Shown here piece after piece: positions 23,927 to 35,088 of a DNA stretch of 64,000 nt. Location of the stretch: positions 5,730,834 to 5,794,833 of the forward strand of contig JAQFVV010006270.1 in assembly GCA_028023455.1 (NCBI GenBank). The letters run 5' to 3'. The notes under the pieces were generated by a model. The model saw nothing but the letters and a program-made list of their open reading frames with translations, did no database searches and was not told where the DNA came from. The position numbers were made by a program, and so were the translations under genes. The stretch comes from Epiperipatus broadwayi. Lineage: Eukaryota > Onychophora > Udeonychophora > Euonychophora > Peripatidae. Each line of letters opens with the position of its first letter. Within the stretch, counting starts at the first letter, position 1.

Positions 23927-24309
23927 ATATAATCAGTGCTTGGTTTATATTAAGATAGCAAATCTCCAATCTTTAATGGACAGCCTTCAATCTTCTCCAA
24001 CTTTTCAGCCATTCATATCATTTAAAATCTGATGATGGTGTTGTTCAAAGCCCTTGTTTGCCAATTTTTGTTGTGTCATATCCATGTTGACCATAAGTCA
24101 ATCTGACCCTTCGTGTATGACCTTAAACCCACTTAAGTACACAGAAGAGGGATAGGCAGAATACAGACAGAATATATAATAATTAAATACATGTATAGTA
24201 TTCTTATTTTAAGCTAGATGTAATTAGAAGGGATTGAACCTAGACTTTCAAGTTCCCTTTAATCATCCACTCAATCTTATAAAATCGATACATACATGCA
24301 AAAAAGATA

Positions 24310-24371
24310 AATGATCTCCAATATATGTATTTCTTCCTGAACCAGCACTCGTCAGTTGATCTGAATCATCA
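24310..24371 (-). ncRNA. Hammerhead ribozyme-like motif, family 2A
   Basis: Minus strand: AUGAUUCAGAUCAA, CUGACGA, GUGCUGGUUCAGGAA, GAAAUACAUAUA, UUGGAGAUCAU. The legal core CUGANGA and GAAA are present. Inner stem I is UCAA opposite UUGG. Stem II is partly broken by an A/G-rich insertion. Confidence 0.55.
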
Positions 24372-24699
24372 TCTCACACACACATATATAATCAGTGCTC
24401 AATTTATATTAAATAAGCAAATCTCCAAACTTTAATGGACATGTGTATTGGTTGTATAAGATGGAGTGTATGATTAAAGGGAGCTTGAGAGTCTGGGTTC
24501 AAATCCCCTCTAATTACATCTAGCTTAAAATATAGATACTATACATGTATTTAATTATGATAAGAGATATACATTTTAACTTATAGCAGAATTATCTAGT
24601 GATATATATGTCAACTATAATTGTCCTGTCAATTTAAAGTACAATATAGTTTTACATTTTTATTTACTGTGTCGATACTAAAAACTTAAAAATAATAGT

Positions 24700-25003
24700 T
24701 AAATTTTTTTTTAAAATATTAAATGCTTTTATTGACTGTGCACTAAAAAGAAAAAAAAAATGTTTCTTTAACCACAATTGGGGTTTTTAGATTTAATTTG
24801 AAATGAAAGCATGGGGGTCCAGAAATTAATTAAGTCAATTCCTATTTTTTATACTAAGAGATTGACTTAATTAATTTCATCTCCCCCCTTCCCATATTTT
24901 AATTTCAAGTTAAATCTAAAAATCCCAATTGTGGCTGAAGAAACTATTTTTTTTCTTTTTAGTGAGTAGTTAATAAAAGCATTTAATATTAAAAAAAATT
25001 TAA
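24700..25003. repeat. Palindromic repeat, about 300 bp
   Basis: Arms 24700-24845 and 24866-25003 are reverse complements ('ATTAAATGCTTTTATT', 'TAAATCTAAAAA.CCCAATTG', 'TTGACTTAATTAATTTC'). No coding sequence. It looks like a fold-back or MITE-type repeat. Confidence 0.65.
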
Positions 25004-25190
25004 ATCTCTGTTTTGTATCTTTATTACTATAAAATTATTTATTTTTTAATTATTTTTACACATTTAAAAAAAAGTTGAGAAATGAAGTTTAAAATATACT
25101 TTTTAGATAATTGGGTCATGTGTGTTTAGAAAACCAAATGCGGTGCAGAGTTGGCCATTCCTCTATAAGAGGGTGGGTTTTTTTTTTTTT

Positions 25191-25681
25191 GCCTGTAGCA
25201 GGGGTGGGCAATTGTTTTGGCTCAGGGGCCACAGAGGTTGGCGGAGGGCCGCATGGGGGCCACTTTGTGGAAGCAAAGGTTAGCGGAGGGCTGCACCTTT
25301 TTTTCATGACACAATAAACACACTGATTTATTCTCTTTATTACCAAAGAAATATTTGTTTGTCCATTCTTCATTAAACACACGACATTCATCACCGATTT
25401 TACATTTTTTTCGGAGAGTTCATGGTTTCACTAAAGTTGGCAAGGTATGTCTTTGCTAATGCAAAGACAATTGAAATTAACCAGATCAACTGGAAAAGCA
25501 CTGCACATCATATCTACACTGCGCATGTGAATTGATGTGGCCATCATAGAGGAAAATACGAGACGAATCTTCAGTCGCGCACGGGAAGGAAATCTCATTT
25601 CAAGGCAGATTTTTCTGATTGTCTTGGTGGGCCGCATAAAAACTTTTAGCGGGCTGTTATTTGCCTATCTTTGGCCTATAG
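25191..25681. mobile_element. hAT MITE with 8-bp TSD
   Basis: The element spans 25199-25673. It starts CAGGGGTGGGCAA and ends TTGCCTATCTTTG, matching at 9 of 13 positions as an inverted repeat, all differences being transitions. The flanks are GCCTGTAG (25191-25198) and GCCTATAG (25674-25681), an 8-bp duplication with one change. It contains the 'GGGCCGCA' strings common to CAGGGGTGGGCAA-type hAT MITEs. It is G+C-rich relative to its neighbours and non-coding. Confidence 0.75.
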
Positions 25682-25689
25682 CGAACTAT

Positions 25690-26355
25690 TTAAAAGCTAT
25701 TATATTTGAACAAAACTTTAATTACACAGAGAAAGTAATTAGATATACTTTAATAGATTTTTCCAATCAATTTAAATGGTAAATTACTTATGAATTTCAA
25801 TACAGTAATAAGCTTGGATTAAACTCTCAAAATAATAATATAAAATGCAAAAATATCCAACTTTTACAGCTGGAAACTATAGTAATGTAAGAGATCAATT
25901 TGTTAGATCAAAGCAAACATCGGAGAATTAGACCTGAATAATAATAGTTAATTTACACTTATATTTCTCTAACTTGGCAATTTGGAAATAATGAGATTTG
26001 TGGAATATAAGAAAGTCAAAGGCATTGACAAAATCCATACTATCTGGCTCAGAAGTATCAACATTTTTTATGGACAAGAAAATAGATGAAGGAAATTTTA
26101 TGATTTGACTGCTGAATTGCTTATGAAACATTTAAAAAAAATAAGATTCCTAATAAATAGAGCGAAAAAGTGTTCTAAAATAATAGAAAATAAATAAGTT
26201 TAATTCTATAATTGTAATGAAAATATTAATTAGACTTAGAAAAAAAAGAAATAAATATATATAGAATTCTGTTAACACTATAAAAATAATATTAAAATCA
26301 TATTACTGTTATAACACTTTTATGGTCTTTTTTTATGAAGGGTATAAAATAATTT
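25690..26355. other. AT-rich DNA, nothing recognised
   Basis: No motif or repeat identified. Confidence 0.4.
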
Positions 26356-26358
26356 ATA

Positions 26359-26691
26359 ATTGTGTCTTCTAATTTAAAAACAGGCAAAACTCGCTATACG
26401 TATTGTCACACACAGCAAACTAGAGTAATCAATGGATGCCAGAAGGTTTGTGCATAAAATCCCCATCTCATCCAATATCCCCAGACTACTTTCTGGCTTG
26501 TGGTCTTCATCAGTCTGGGGATATTGGATGAGTAGGCACTAGATGGGGATTTTATGCACAAGCCTTCTGGCATCCATTGATTACTCTAGCTTGCTGTGTG
26601 TGGCAATATGTATAGTGAGTTTTGCCTGTTTTAAAATAGTTATAAGCAAGAATAAGAAGTAGTGATCATGTGATGTTTATTGTGTCTTCTA
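26359..26691. mobile_element. Family-1 hammerhead fold-back with perfect 13-bp TSD
   Basis: 'ATTGTGTCTTCTA' occurs at 26359-26371 and 26679-26691, directly flanking the element. Inverted arms (about 26380-26510 and 26511-26635) meet almost without a loop. The junction is 'CATCAGTCTGGGG', so the plus-strand arm begins within two or three bases of the predicted hammerhead cleavage point (GUC/UGGGG). The outer right end carries 'GATCATGTGATGTTTA', as in the other copies. Confidence 0.8.
26479..26514 (-). ncRNA. Partial hammerhead motif, family 1
   Basis: Minus strand: CUGAUGA, AGACCACAAGCCA, GAAAG, UAGUC, UGGGGA. The 5' half of stem I is cut away by the fold-back junction, and position 15.2 is G. 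Confidence 0.5.
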
Positions 26692-27750
26692 GTTGTTAAT
26701 ATAGATCTAACATTCCATTTTATTCTTTAATTTCAGAGGCTTTAGATAAATAATCATAACTGGAATAATGTGTTCAATTCTTAGAATCTATATGTTTACT
26801 GGAGTAGTTTATTATGAAATTTGTACATGAATCAGAAGAAATAATTCTAATGCATATCATTAACTGAAAATTCAAATATAAAAATAAGCCTCCCAAATGT
26901 TACGTTATTTCAGCGAGACACTGTATGCTTGAAATTCATACTTTATATTTCTTGCTGAAATAACATTTAGGAAAGTGATTTGTCATTTTATAAGTCAGAA
27001 GATGTTTATAATATTTAATGATTTTTTAAAAATTCAATATATAGATAGGATATAAGGCATGAATGTCATATCCCTTTTATTTGACATATACTTAGGTGAA
27101 TTGTTGAATAAGAGTTGTTTTTATTAATGATAAAGCTAGAATCTGAAAATAGGATTTATTATATAAGATTTGTTAATGATAACACTTGCAGATAAGTTTA
27201 ATCAAGCGTATACGGATGAAAATAAATAAAAATATTAAAACAATAAAAATAACTAGTCAGAATAACAACAAGCATTGAATAGAAAGTTATGGAATAAGGG
27301 GTTATTCCGACATGAAGACATAACTTCAACATATAACGGAGGTGATGCTTTAGGCATCTATTTGATATATCCTGATTATAAATAAAGCTACTGGATAATG
27401 CCACAGTAAGTTGGTGATTATCAGAAAATATAATATATTTCTTTTAGAATTCTGTGATAGAAGAGACAATAATGAAATCATAGTGAGGAATACAAGTTTG
27501 AGTAGACTTTTAATAATAGTTGATGATTATTTTTGTGAATCATTGAAATTAGTCTAAGAAAGAGATTTATTAATGGAGTGATACTTTATATGGAAAAGAA
27601 AGACTATTAGGAAAAGAGGAGATAAAATTTGTGAAAGATGAAATGAATAAATTGATGTGATTATCAATGCAGAAATGATAAAAAAGATCGTTTGGAAAAA
27701 AAATTGACATTATTATAAAAAGAAAGGAGAATTAGAATGATCATATGCTT
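26692..27750. other. AT-rich DNA, nothing recognised
   Basis: There is only a short imperfect inverted pair around 'AAATGTTA.GTTATTTCAGC' (about 26893-26916 and 26952-26974). No coding or repeat-family match. Confidence 0.35.
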
Positions 27751-27757
27751 GGGAAGT

Positions 27758-27857
27758 GATACTGGTGGCCGAGTGGTTAGCACAGCTGCCTTACAAGCAG
27801 TTGTCCCAGGGTTCACTCCCCGGTCAATGCTTTGACACATAAAAAAAAAAATTAGAA
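27758..27857 (+). repeat. tRNA-derived SINE
   Basis: The A box 'TGGCCGAGTGGTTAGC' and B box 'GGGTTCACTCCC' stand about 30 bases apart. They are followed by 'GTCAATGCTTTGACACAT' and an A-tail. The same 3' end occurs at 34.2 and 36.0 kb. The anticodon arm and tail make it a SINE rather than a tRNA gene. Confidence 0.75.
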
Positions 27858-28082
27858 ATAGGAGAAATAATTTCATAACTAGTCACAAGAACTAATTAAT
27901 TATTTAAAGCAACAGACAAAATGACTTTAAGATTTTTTGAATTGCTTTATGAAACCTATCTTTTGGTAAGCAATTGATGATCATTATCAACTGATATTTT
28001 GTATTTAGATAGTGGAATGGGTTAACTATTAATATCCATATATAAATGAGTATGATTGTTGAAAAAATTAAAAGACAAAGAG

Positions 28083-28235
28083 ACCACATGTGAGATGGAT
28101 AGATGAAATAAAGTATGCAGGGCTGATGTGAAGAAGAGAAGCTAAAGATCGGAGATGATGGATTGAACTTGGAGATCCCTTCATCCTGCAGTGGATTGTT
28201 AATAGTTGTTGATGATGACGGTGATGATTGTTGTA
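28083..28235 (+). pseudogene. RTE-type LINE 3' end fragment
   Basis: The plus-strand frame reads 'PHVRWIDEIKYAG', then after changes 'RREAKDR' and 'LGDPFILQWI', followed by a TGATGATG-type tail. The same segment occurs at 61.7 kb (+) and 59.5 kb (-). This C-terminus (R....R..ELGE.FILQW) and TGA-repeat tail are typical of RTE-like LINEs. Confidence 0.65.
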
Positions 28236-28319
28236 AATGCAGAAAAAAAGAAATAATGATAAAGACAAAAAATTAAAGATGAATTTTACAATGATTACAC
28301 AAACCAATCCATAAACACC

Positions 28320-29020
28320 AATATGGTCATATATATAATGGTGGACCTTTAATTTATAACATCTTGTGATGCCATCTTAACTTCCTGCAACAAACCTTTT
28401 TGAAATTCTTCAACATCTTGCCTAATTGAAACTTTCTGTTGTATTCTATCTTCAGTCATATCTTTTCAGTAAAAGTTATTAATATTGCAGTTTTTTGGAG
28501 TGTCTTTCTCACAAAAACCATGTTCAAGGTCATGATAATATTTTTTAAAAGCCTATTATCATTCATTAACTTCACATGCCCTGTGCTTCGAAGATATTTT
28601 TATAATACCAAATTTAATAGCAAAATATCCGGTAAGATATGAATTGGTCTTACAATCTTGCTATTATTTTAAAATCTTATGAAATATTGTTAAATGAAAT
28701 CTTTCCCGTGATTTTACTTTGTGTTAATGGAAAATCCATATTTCACTTTCCTTTAATAAATTTGACAAGAATAACTACCCTAATATATATAATTAATTTG
28801 GTTATTGTAGTTATATTGAACATATTAAAAGGATATTTTATCATATGAAGAAATATATCTTTTAATGTTATAACTTTAAAACATTGAAATTTCTGTTGCA
28901 TCTCGATATCTAAATTCCCCTTTTTTTTGTATAAAAAGTTACCAATATGTTTAAAGTAATACACCTTCTCAAGCTGATAGCCATTCAAGCTAAAATTATG
29001 GTGTTTTTTTTATCACTGGC
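28320..29020 (-). mobile_element. LINE fragment, copy L3 (thumb and 3' part)
   Basis: 'LNGYQLEKVYYFKHIGNFLY' then 'GNLDIEMQQKFQC' (about 28900-28988, minus) is the RT-thumb block (V.GY.LE.V..FKYLG......LD.EI...R...). The block at 28380-28460 matches 3340-3440 in copy L2. Degenerate, with stops. Confidence 0.6.
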
Positions 29021-29149
29021 TTATAAAGTAAGTGAAAGTCTTTATAGGTTGTATTCAAGATATTAAATATGTTAAATTTTATTTGCATTATAAGCAACTT
29101 TAGGGGAGGGGTAAATAGATATTAGATTTTTATTACCCAATAATGAATT

Positions 29150-29575
29150 TACTAATTTGTAAGGTTCACATTTATGTTTAGATTTATTCTAGAAATAAAT
29201 TTATTAATCAGATTTTCTGTATTAATTGAAAGATGGAATCTTAGAGTGATATATTTTAGTTTAAGAATGTATTTGATATTTTTTAAGGCATCTAACAACG
29301 ATTTTGATTTACCAGAAGAATGGTTTGTTTTTTCATGAGTAATCAAATGAAGTTTTTATAGATTATAATAAAAATCATTTTGACAAAATAGGAATACCTT
29401 AAACAGTTAAGTATTATTTGTTTATAATTTGAAAGACCCTTAAAATTTTGAGGGTATCCTGATTTATGTAAATGACTATGAAATGTGTCAATGTCATCAA
29501 AAGTTGATAAATTTATAAAACAGGTATTAGTCAGATTTTGACTGCACCCCCACTTATTATTCATCGATTGCATAT
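29150..29575 (-). pseudogene. Possible retroelement RT fragment (weak)
   Basis: Two short open stretches include 'FHSHLHKSGYPQNF', which resembles the 'L..RGYP...' segment of Penelope-type reverse transcriptases. No other block confirms it. Confidence 0.3.
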
Positions 29576-30135
29576 ATTATATGATGTCTGGAATTGGAAA
29601 TCTTTTGTGTCATTAATATGTATTACCCAAATAATACAAATCTATAAGTTGCAATTTTTTTAAATCTGTTTATTACATAATTATTGATGCTAATTTAAAA
29701 AATTGTTTTGCAATTTGTGTAAAAGTATTGTTAAAAAAAAATTATATAATGTACCAATGACAACATGCAGACCATTCTCATACTTTTAAGTTATGAAAAC
29801 GTTAATTTTTTTCAGAAAGTTTAAAAATAATTCAATTTTTTTTATTTAAGAAATAAAATGATGACTATAAGTCTGAAAATGTAATGGTAAGATAAGATTC
29901 GTTGATGTGTTCTTCAGCTTTCTGGATATGATAATGTTGAATCTATTATATTGGCAGAACTTTTTTGAATAGGACGCATGAAACAGATGAGAGTTCAAGA
30001 TATCCTAAATACAGTATATTCACTATGTAGTTCATTCAAGCCTTCACTGTTGAAAAATTGTACAATACATGACAAATATTTACAGGATTTTAATTGTATT
30101 GTATAGTGATATTTTAGAATATAATTGGCAATACC
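29576..30135. other. AT-rich DNA, nothing recognised
   Basis: No motif recognised. Confidence 0.35.
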
Positions 30136-30137
30136 CA

Positions 30138-30405
30138 TTTTTTATAACAATTCTTTATTTTTAGTACAATGCTTACATATCGCCCATCTCACAACAGTTT
30201 CGATTGCCCCTGCAATCTTCTTCAGAACTTTTTAAACTTCTTCACTTCCCACCTTCCATTCTCAGTTTAACTGTAAAAGAAAATGGAAGGTGGGAAGTAA
30301 AGAAGATTAAAAAGTTCTGAAGAAGATTGCAGGGGCAATCGAAACTGTTGTTAGATGGGTGATATGTAAGCATTGGTCTAAAAATAAAGAATTGTTATAA
30401 AAAAC
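30138..30405. repeat. Palindromic repeat, hammerhead-like family 3
   Basis: Arms 30138-30258 and 30283-30405 are close reverse complements. On the plus strand the right arm has CUGAAGA, then a perfect six-pair hairpin GAUUGC-AGGG-GCAAUC, then GAAAC. A pairable stem I is not evident. Confidence 0.65.
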
Positions 30406-31499
30406 TGATTAATTAATTAATGCAATGCAAAAAATGAAAAGTTAAGATTAAGTAATTAGTAATATCAACACAATATCCATATATACATTTTTAAATTAAT
30501 TGAATAATCAATCAATTTGGCAATGTCATCCAATCTTTTTAAAATCATGCTAACAAATTTATGAAAGAAAGAATAAACATTTTTTCTACTTGTTGAAAGA
30601 TATATATAATATTTTTCTACTTATAATAAATCAATTCTTGCCTTCTTTACAAAAAAAAAGATTTATAATTTTATCATTTTAAAATTTCAGTCGACATTTT
30701 GTTTAGTTGCATACACCTTAATAATATTTTGAGTTCTATATTTGTTCCAAGATTTCAGCTTTTAAATGTTTGTGAATAATATCTATTGTGAAAAAATTTA
30801 GATATTTTTTCCCCAGATATCTGAGAGTTTTTCCAGCGCGCTTTGGACTTTTTTTTAAACGTTATCATTTTAGTTAATTACCCACAGAAGATCTAGACAA
30901 TATGGGGCAGTGAGATGAGTGTTATGTACTTATTTATGGTTGTAGAAGTATAGTTTAACTTAAAAAATTTGAATTATACTTTAGATCTTTTCCATAGGTT
31001 GTTTTGAAATCTCATTTCACATGAACAGCTGATTTTTATTTCATTGTGTTGATTCAACCAGACTATAAATTTAGTTTTATTATATATATATATTTGTATA
31101 ATTTTCATATTGAATGTCTAGTAATGAATTTTACAATGTACTTTTTTGCAATACCTTCCAACTATTAGTAAAGAATCAATTTAGATATCAATATGAGGTT
31201 TCATAAGCTATGCCGTATCTTTTTATATATAGAAAATACATAGTAGCACAAAAATATCTGTGATTTTTTTGCTATAGAATTGTGTGTAATTACAAAGGAA
31301 AATAACCTTTTTATTGATATTGGTAAGAATAAAACAAGAGTAGGAACTAGTATTTAAAAAATAGTATGATAGCTAGGAACCATTCCTATTTTCTAATTCA
31401 TGGATTTGGTCAATTAATTATTCAATAAAATAATACAAACCAAAACAAAGCGTCTAATTGCCTAAGTTTACATTTAGTAGTGAACTATGCTATATTCTA

Positions 31500-31600
31500 A
31501 TCTAGTCAGAAACTAGTTTGGAGATATCTTTATCTGACCTCCATTAATTACTCATGCTTGCATATATGACTCCAGAGGAGAGATATGGAGTGGAATATTA
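31500..31600 (+). repeat. Truncated family-1 element
   Basis: 'CAGAAACTAGTTTGGAGATA' followed by a decayed version of the family-1 arm ending in 'ATTAATTACTCATGCTTGCA'. CUGAUGA is lost. Confidence 0.5.
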
Positions 31601-31868
31601 TTGTTAATGCATTTGTTAAAACAAAATATTTTTGTGTACCTCATTCTCTTTGCAAAAATTAGGTAGAAATGGTAGGCAAAATGATTCGTAAGTAGTTGAA
31701 TTTTAAGTTAATTGCTGAAACCTAAGAATTGACATCAATAATTCAAAATGAATGGTTAAAAAAATTGCCATAGAATACTGAAATATAAAGATACACTTGG
31801 GGAAAAAACTTTTCATCTAACATTATAAATCTTTGGTGAATCGATTATCCAAGTAAATTTATTCATAA

Positions 31869-32162
31869 CTTTATTACAGCATTTCCCAAACTTCTTTTAT
31901 CATGGAACATTTTGCAAATTCTAAAATTTGACAGAAAATTTGGTTTTTGTAATAGAAAGATAGATTAGGATTTTTTAGAAATCTTGAAAATAATAAACAA
32001 GTAAACAATAACAAAAAACAAATATCAATAAATAATCATTAACGTTTTTAATGACTTGGATGTTTTTGGGTCTTACAAATTCCTTTAATGTCACGGTACA
32101 CTTATTGACCTATGGATGACCAGTATTCCATGGAACATAGTTTGGGAAATGCTACTTTATTT
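31869..32162. mobile_element. hAT MITE with 8-bp TSD
   Basis: The element spans 31877-32154. It starts CAGCATTTCCCAAACTTC and ends AGTTTGGGAAATGCTA, so the ends pair over about 15 bases. The flanks are CTTTATTA (31869-31876) and CTTTATTT (32155-32162). Internal 'ATGGAACA' repeats sit near both ends. Non-coding, 278 bp. Confidence 0.8.
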
Positions 32163-32515
32163 TATACACACATGCAAGCACACATAATATTTTATAATAT
32201 TTTTATTTTATACAATGAAGATTGAAAATTTCCATTATAAAATAATAATTTTTCTTTAATAGCATTTTGAATAGGAAAATAAATTTGTGGTTGTAAAAAC
32301 ATAGCAGCTCCATGTAATTTACTGCAGTGGTGGAAAACGATTCTGAAATTAAAGATTTTTGACTCGAATAAGTAAAATATTTAAAAATATATCAGTTTGA
32401 TCAATTGTAAAGAATTGTTATGGTTAACCTGCACTTAGGTGTTTCATCATTATGTGATTGCCCAAATAATTGACTGTATAATTATAAGGAATGGAAAATT
32501 CTATGGTTAAGTCAT
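32163..32515. other. AT-rich DNA, nothing recognised
   Basis: No motif recognised. Confidence 0.35.
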
Positions 32516-32529
32516 CATATTATAAACAC

Positions 32530-32665
32530 CATGTGGTTCAGTGCAATGGTTGAGAGTCAAATTCATGATTATAAGACCCTTAAACCAATTCGAATTCTGG
32601 TCCTTCTAGCATTGAACTTCTTATGAAATCCTGAGTAATAAAGCCTTTCAATTATATATATAATA
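32530..32665 (+). repeat. tRNA-derived SINE (second family)
   Basis: 'GCAATGGTTGAGAGTC' (A-box-like) and 'CCAATTCGAATTCTGG' (B-box-like) precede 'GAACTTCTTATGAAATCC' and 'GAGTAATAAAG'. The same 3' end, 'CTTACGAATTCCCGAG' plus AATAAAG/AATACA and ATTATT repeats, occurs at 44.13 and 54.39 kb. Confidence 0.6.
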
Positions 32666-34075
32666 TTGTGAAAGCATCATATTTTTTTACTGTGCTGAGA
32701 AGTAAACAATATTTAATTTTTTAAGTGAATTAAGTTAAATTAAGCCAAATGATATCTTAACATATTTTCATTCATTTAACTATCCTAGCAAAAAAATTAA
32801 AAAGACTTAGCGGAACTTTGAGAAAATATGTCACATTTTAGTTTTAAACGGAATAAATTTAGTTCATTATAAATTCGAAAGTTCAATAGCTTTTTTCCTC
32901 TCTTTTTTTTTTTTTTTATAAAAATAAATTTAGCAATAAAGAATTTGATGCAATAGATTTAAATAACATTTAGATTTATTGCAATTTTATATATCAAAAA
33001 TGCAATCATATATTTGATAACTCAAAAATAGATTACAACCATTTCACTTAAAAATAGTATACAATTTAAACAATTCGCAATAATAAGACTTCCTTTGTTC
33101 ATCACATTTGCACTGTGGTTAGTCAGATGCCATAAAACTTATAATTTCCTCAACAATTTCTGAACTTGCTTTCAAAGATGAAAAAAAGAGATGAAAGTAT
33201 AGACCAATCTAATAGATACAAAGACATTTGGGACCTATTCAACAGCCAATCAAATACTCAATGCAGCATATGTATATTTCCAGGAAAGCGAAAACTCAAT
33301 AATAACTGCTAACCACCGCTCAATTTTTGAACCTATTGATTACCACTACAAGGGACGCTCCTGAACCAATTGTATCAAGCTTCGTGCTTGAAACCATCCT
33401 AAAACATGAACTATGAACTTACAACATACTTTTTCAATTTTATTGACATAGTTTTTCTTTTCTGATTACATGAAATACAATTACTTGAATAAATATTTTG
33501 AGAATAAAAATGCAAACCCTTGAATTGTTTACATCAGTGGAACATCCTTGTGTTTCAAGATGTTGAAATGAAAACAAAATTCCCAACAACTGAATAATGC
33601 ACTTATATTATTGTAATACAAAAAAAGTGTTTTATATTGTTGTCATACTTCTATAAATATATTAGAACTTTATGTAGAGGGTTAAAAAGAAATTGAATTT
33701 TGTTCAAGAGTAGGCAGGATTTACAAATGGGTTTTATACCATGGATCACCATGGTAATAGTAAATGCAATAATCTAAAGATATAGGAACTTTTAGTGTGT
33801 TTTGGTAACATGAATTATAAAAAGGGTTTCAATTAATGCTTTAAAAATTTAGAATTAATCTTAAGAAATTAAAAAAAAATATTTTCAATAAAAATTGGGG
33901 AAAATAACCAAAAATTTAAGACTGAAATAAATCGAGATACTGCCAAATCTCTAGCGCTTGTTACAATACATAACTGACAGCCAATCAGATGCCAAAAATT
34001 TAAGATAAAAATTTGAATGCCAAGATTATGAAAATTCTCCAGTATTTTCCCCTTCTATCTTGTAAGAATTTGCAT
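32666..34075. other. Unassigned stretch
   Basis: No exon, RNA or repeat recognised. 33300-33420 is slightly less AT-rich but has no protein match I can name. Confidence 0.3.
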
Positions 34076-34079
34076 AAAT

Positions 34080-34180
34080 ATATAAAGATGTTCACTGCTC
34101 AATATTTTTTAGTAGTCAATAAGATATAATATATAAAGATGTTCACTGCTCAATATTTTTTAGTAGTCAATAAGATATAT
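34080..34180. repeat. 51-bp tandem duplication
   Basis: 'ATAAAGATGTTCACTGCTCA' and the following 30 bases occur twice at a 51-bp offset (34081 and 34132), essentially identical. It abuts the SINE at 34180. Confidence 0.85.
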
Positions 34181-34287
34181 AAAAGTGAAGCGTTGGTGGA
34201 ATAGTGGTTGGCATAGCTATCTTCCAATTAGTTGGCCCGGGTTCGCTTCCCTGTCAATGCATTTGACACATGAAAAAAAAAAAAACT
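34180..34287 (+). repeat. tRNA-derived SINE
   Basis: Decayed A box ('TGGAATAGTGGTTGGC'), B box 'GGGTTCGCTTCCC', then 'TTTGACACATG' and an A-tail, as at 27.76 kb. Confidence 0.7.
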
Positions 34288-34409
34288 TAGAGCCTTATTA
34301 TAAAATAATGCAGCTCTTTCCATAGTAAAAATGTTTTAAAATTCTACATTTGAAAACTTCTGTTTTTATTTGCAAGTGGTATTAGCACCTAATAATTAGA
34401 AATAAAGAA

Positions 34410-34652
34410 TTTATGAACAATGAGGATTGCCAATTTCTCTACAAGCTTTGTGATAAATGCTTAGCCAGAGCCAGCACTTAAAATATCTCTGTCAGGAACC
34501 CCTCCCCAAACCTACCCTGATATCTCTCTGAGGAGTACCAAAGCATGAAACCGGGGTTTGGGGAGGGGTTCCTGACATATTTTAAGTCCTGGCTCTGGCT
34601 AAGCATTTATCACAAAGCTTGTAGAGGAATTGGCAATCCTCATTGCTTATAA
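34410..34652. repeat. Palindromic repeat with GAAAC-containing loop
   Basis: Arms 34410-34520 and 34552-34652 are near-perfect complements ('GGAACCCCTCCCCAAACC' and complement). The spacer holds CUGAGGA-GUACCAAAGCAU-GAAACC, a hammerhead-like string. The pairing around it does not form a standard stem I. Confidence 0.65.
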
Positions 34653-35033
34653 CTTACAAGCTTAAGAGATAGGGTCATGTGATCTATGACTCTTATTTTG
34701 ACTAAAGAATTTATGAATCTTATTTATTCAGTTTGAAAAAATTAGTTGGGAAATAATTGAAGAAGTGGTTAATTATTTAATTGCAACTGTTATCTATTAA
34801 AGCAAATAAATAGAAAGAAGAAAATAGATTTATTAAAATGGCATGGAATTCATTTAACAGATTTAATATAATAGTTAAAGAAATATGTTTTTAATGAATA
34901 ATATTTATATAGTGTAAATTTTCACTACCCTCTCATTCAAAATAGGGATTAGTTTCTATCCACTTTTAACACTTTGTGGAGAAGTGTAATCATAATAAAC
35001 ATATGACCAAAGACATTAAAAAAGATGTATGAC

Positions 35034-35088
35034 CCCCAAGATGCACCTTTTGTGCTGAACAAGCATTCATCAGTTGGCCCAGATCACA
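35034..35088 (-). ncRNA. Hammerhead ribozyme-like motif, family 2B (decayed)
   Basis: Minus strand: GGCCAA, CUGAUGA, AUGCUUGUUCAGCAC, AAAAGGUGCAUC, UUGGGGGUC. The core CUGAUGA is intact and stem I CCAA/UUGG is present. GAAA is mutated to AAAA. Confidence 0.5.

Larger units (their letters stand above)
22700..24570 (-). mobile_element. Head-to-tail pair of family-2A hammerhead elements
   Basis: Two minus-strand hammerheads of the same type lie at 23010-23067 and 24310-24371. A PLE (23092-23926) sits between them, flanked by a 12-bp duplication 'ATATAATCAGTG'. Removing it leaves a head-to-tail spacing of about 453 nt, taken here as the monomer length. The unit body includes 'TTTAATGGACAGGCTTC' and 'GTCAATCTGACCC', also present in the 46.1-46.5 kb copy. 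The right end folds back: 24440-24560 is complementary to 24183-24300 and carries the T-arm-like string 'GGGTTCAAATCCC'. Confidence 0.65.

Noticed and set aside
27758-34287. tRNA genes at 27.76 and 34.18 kb
   Set aside because: The A and B boxes are present, but acceptor-stem pairing is absent and both share a SINE 3' end with an A-tail.
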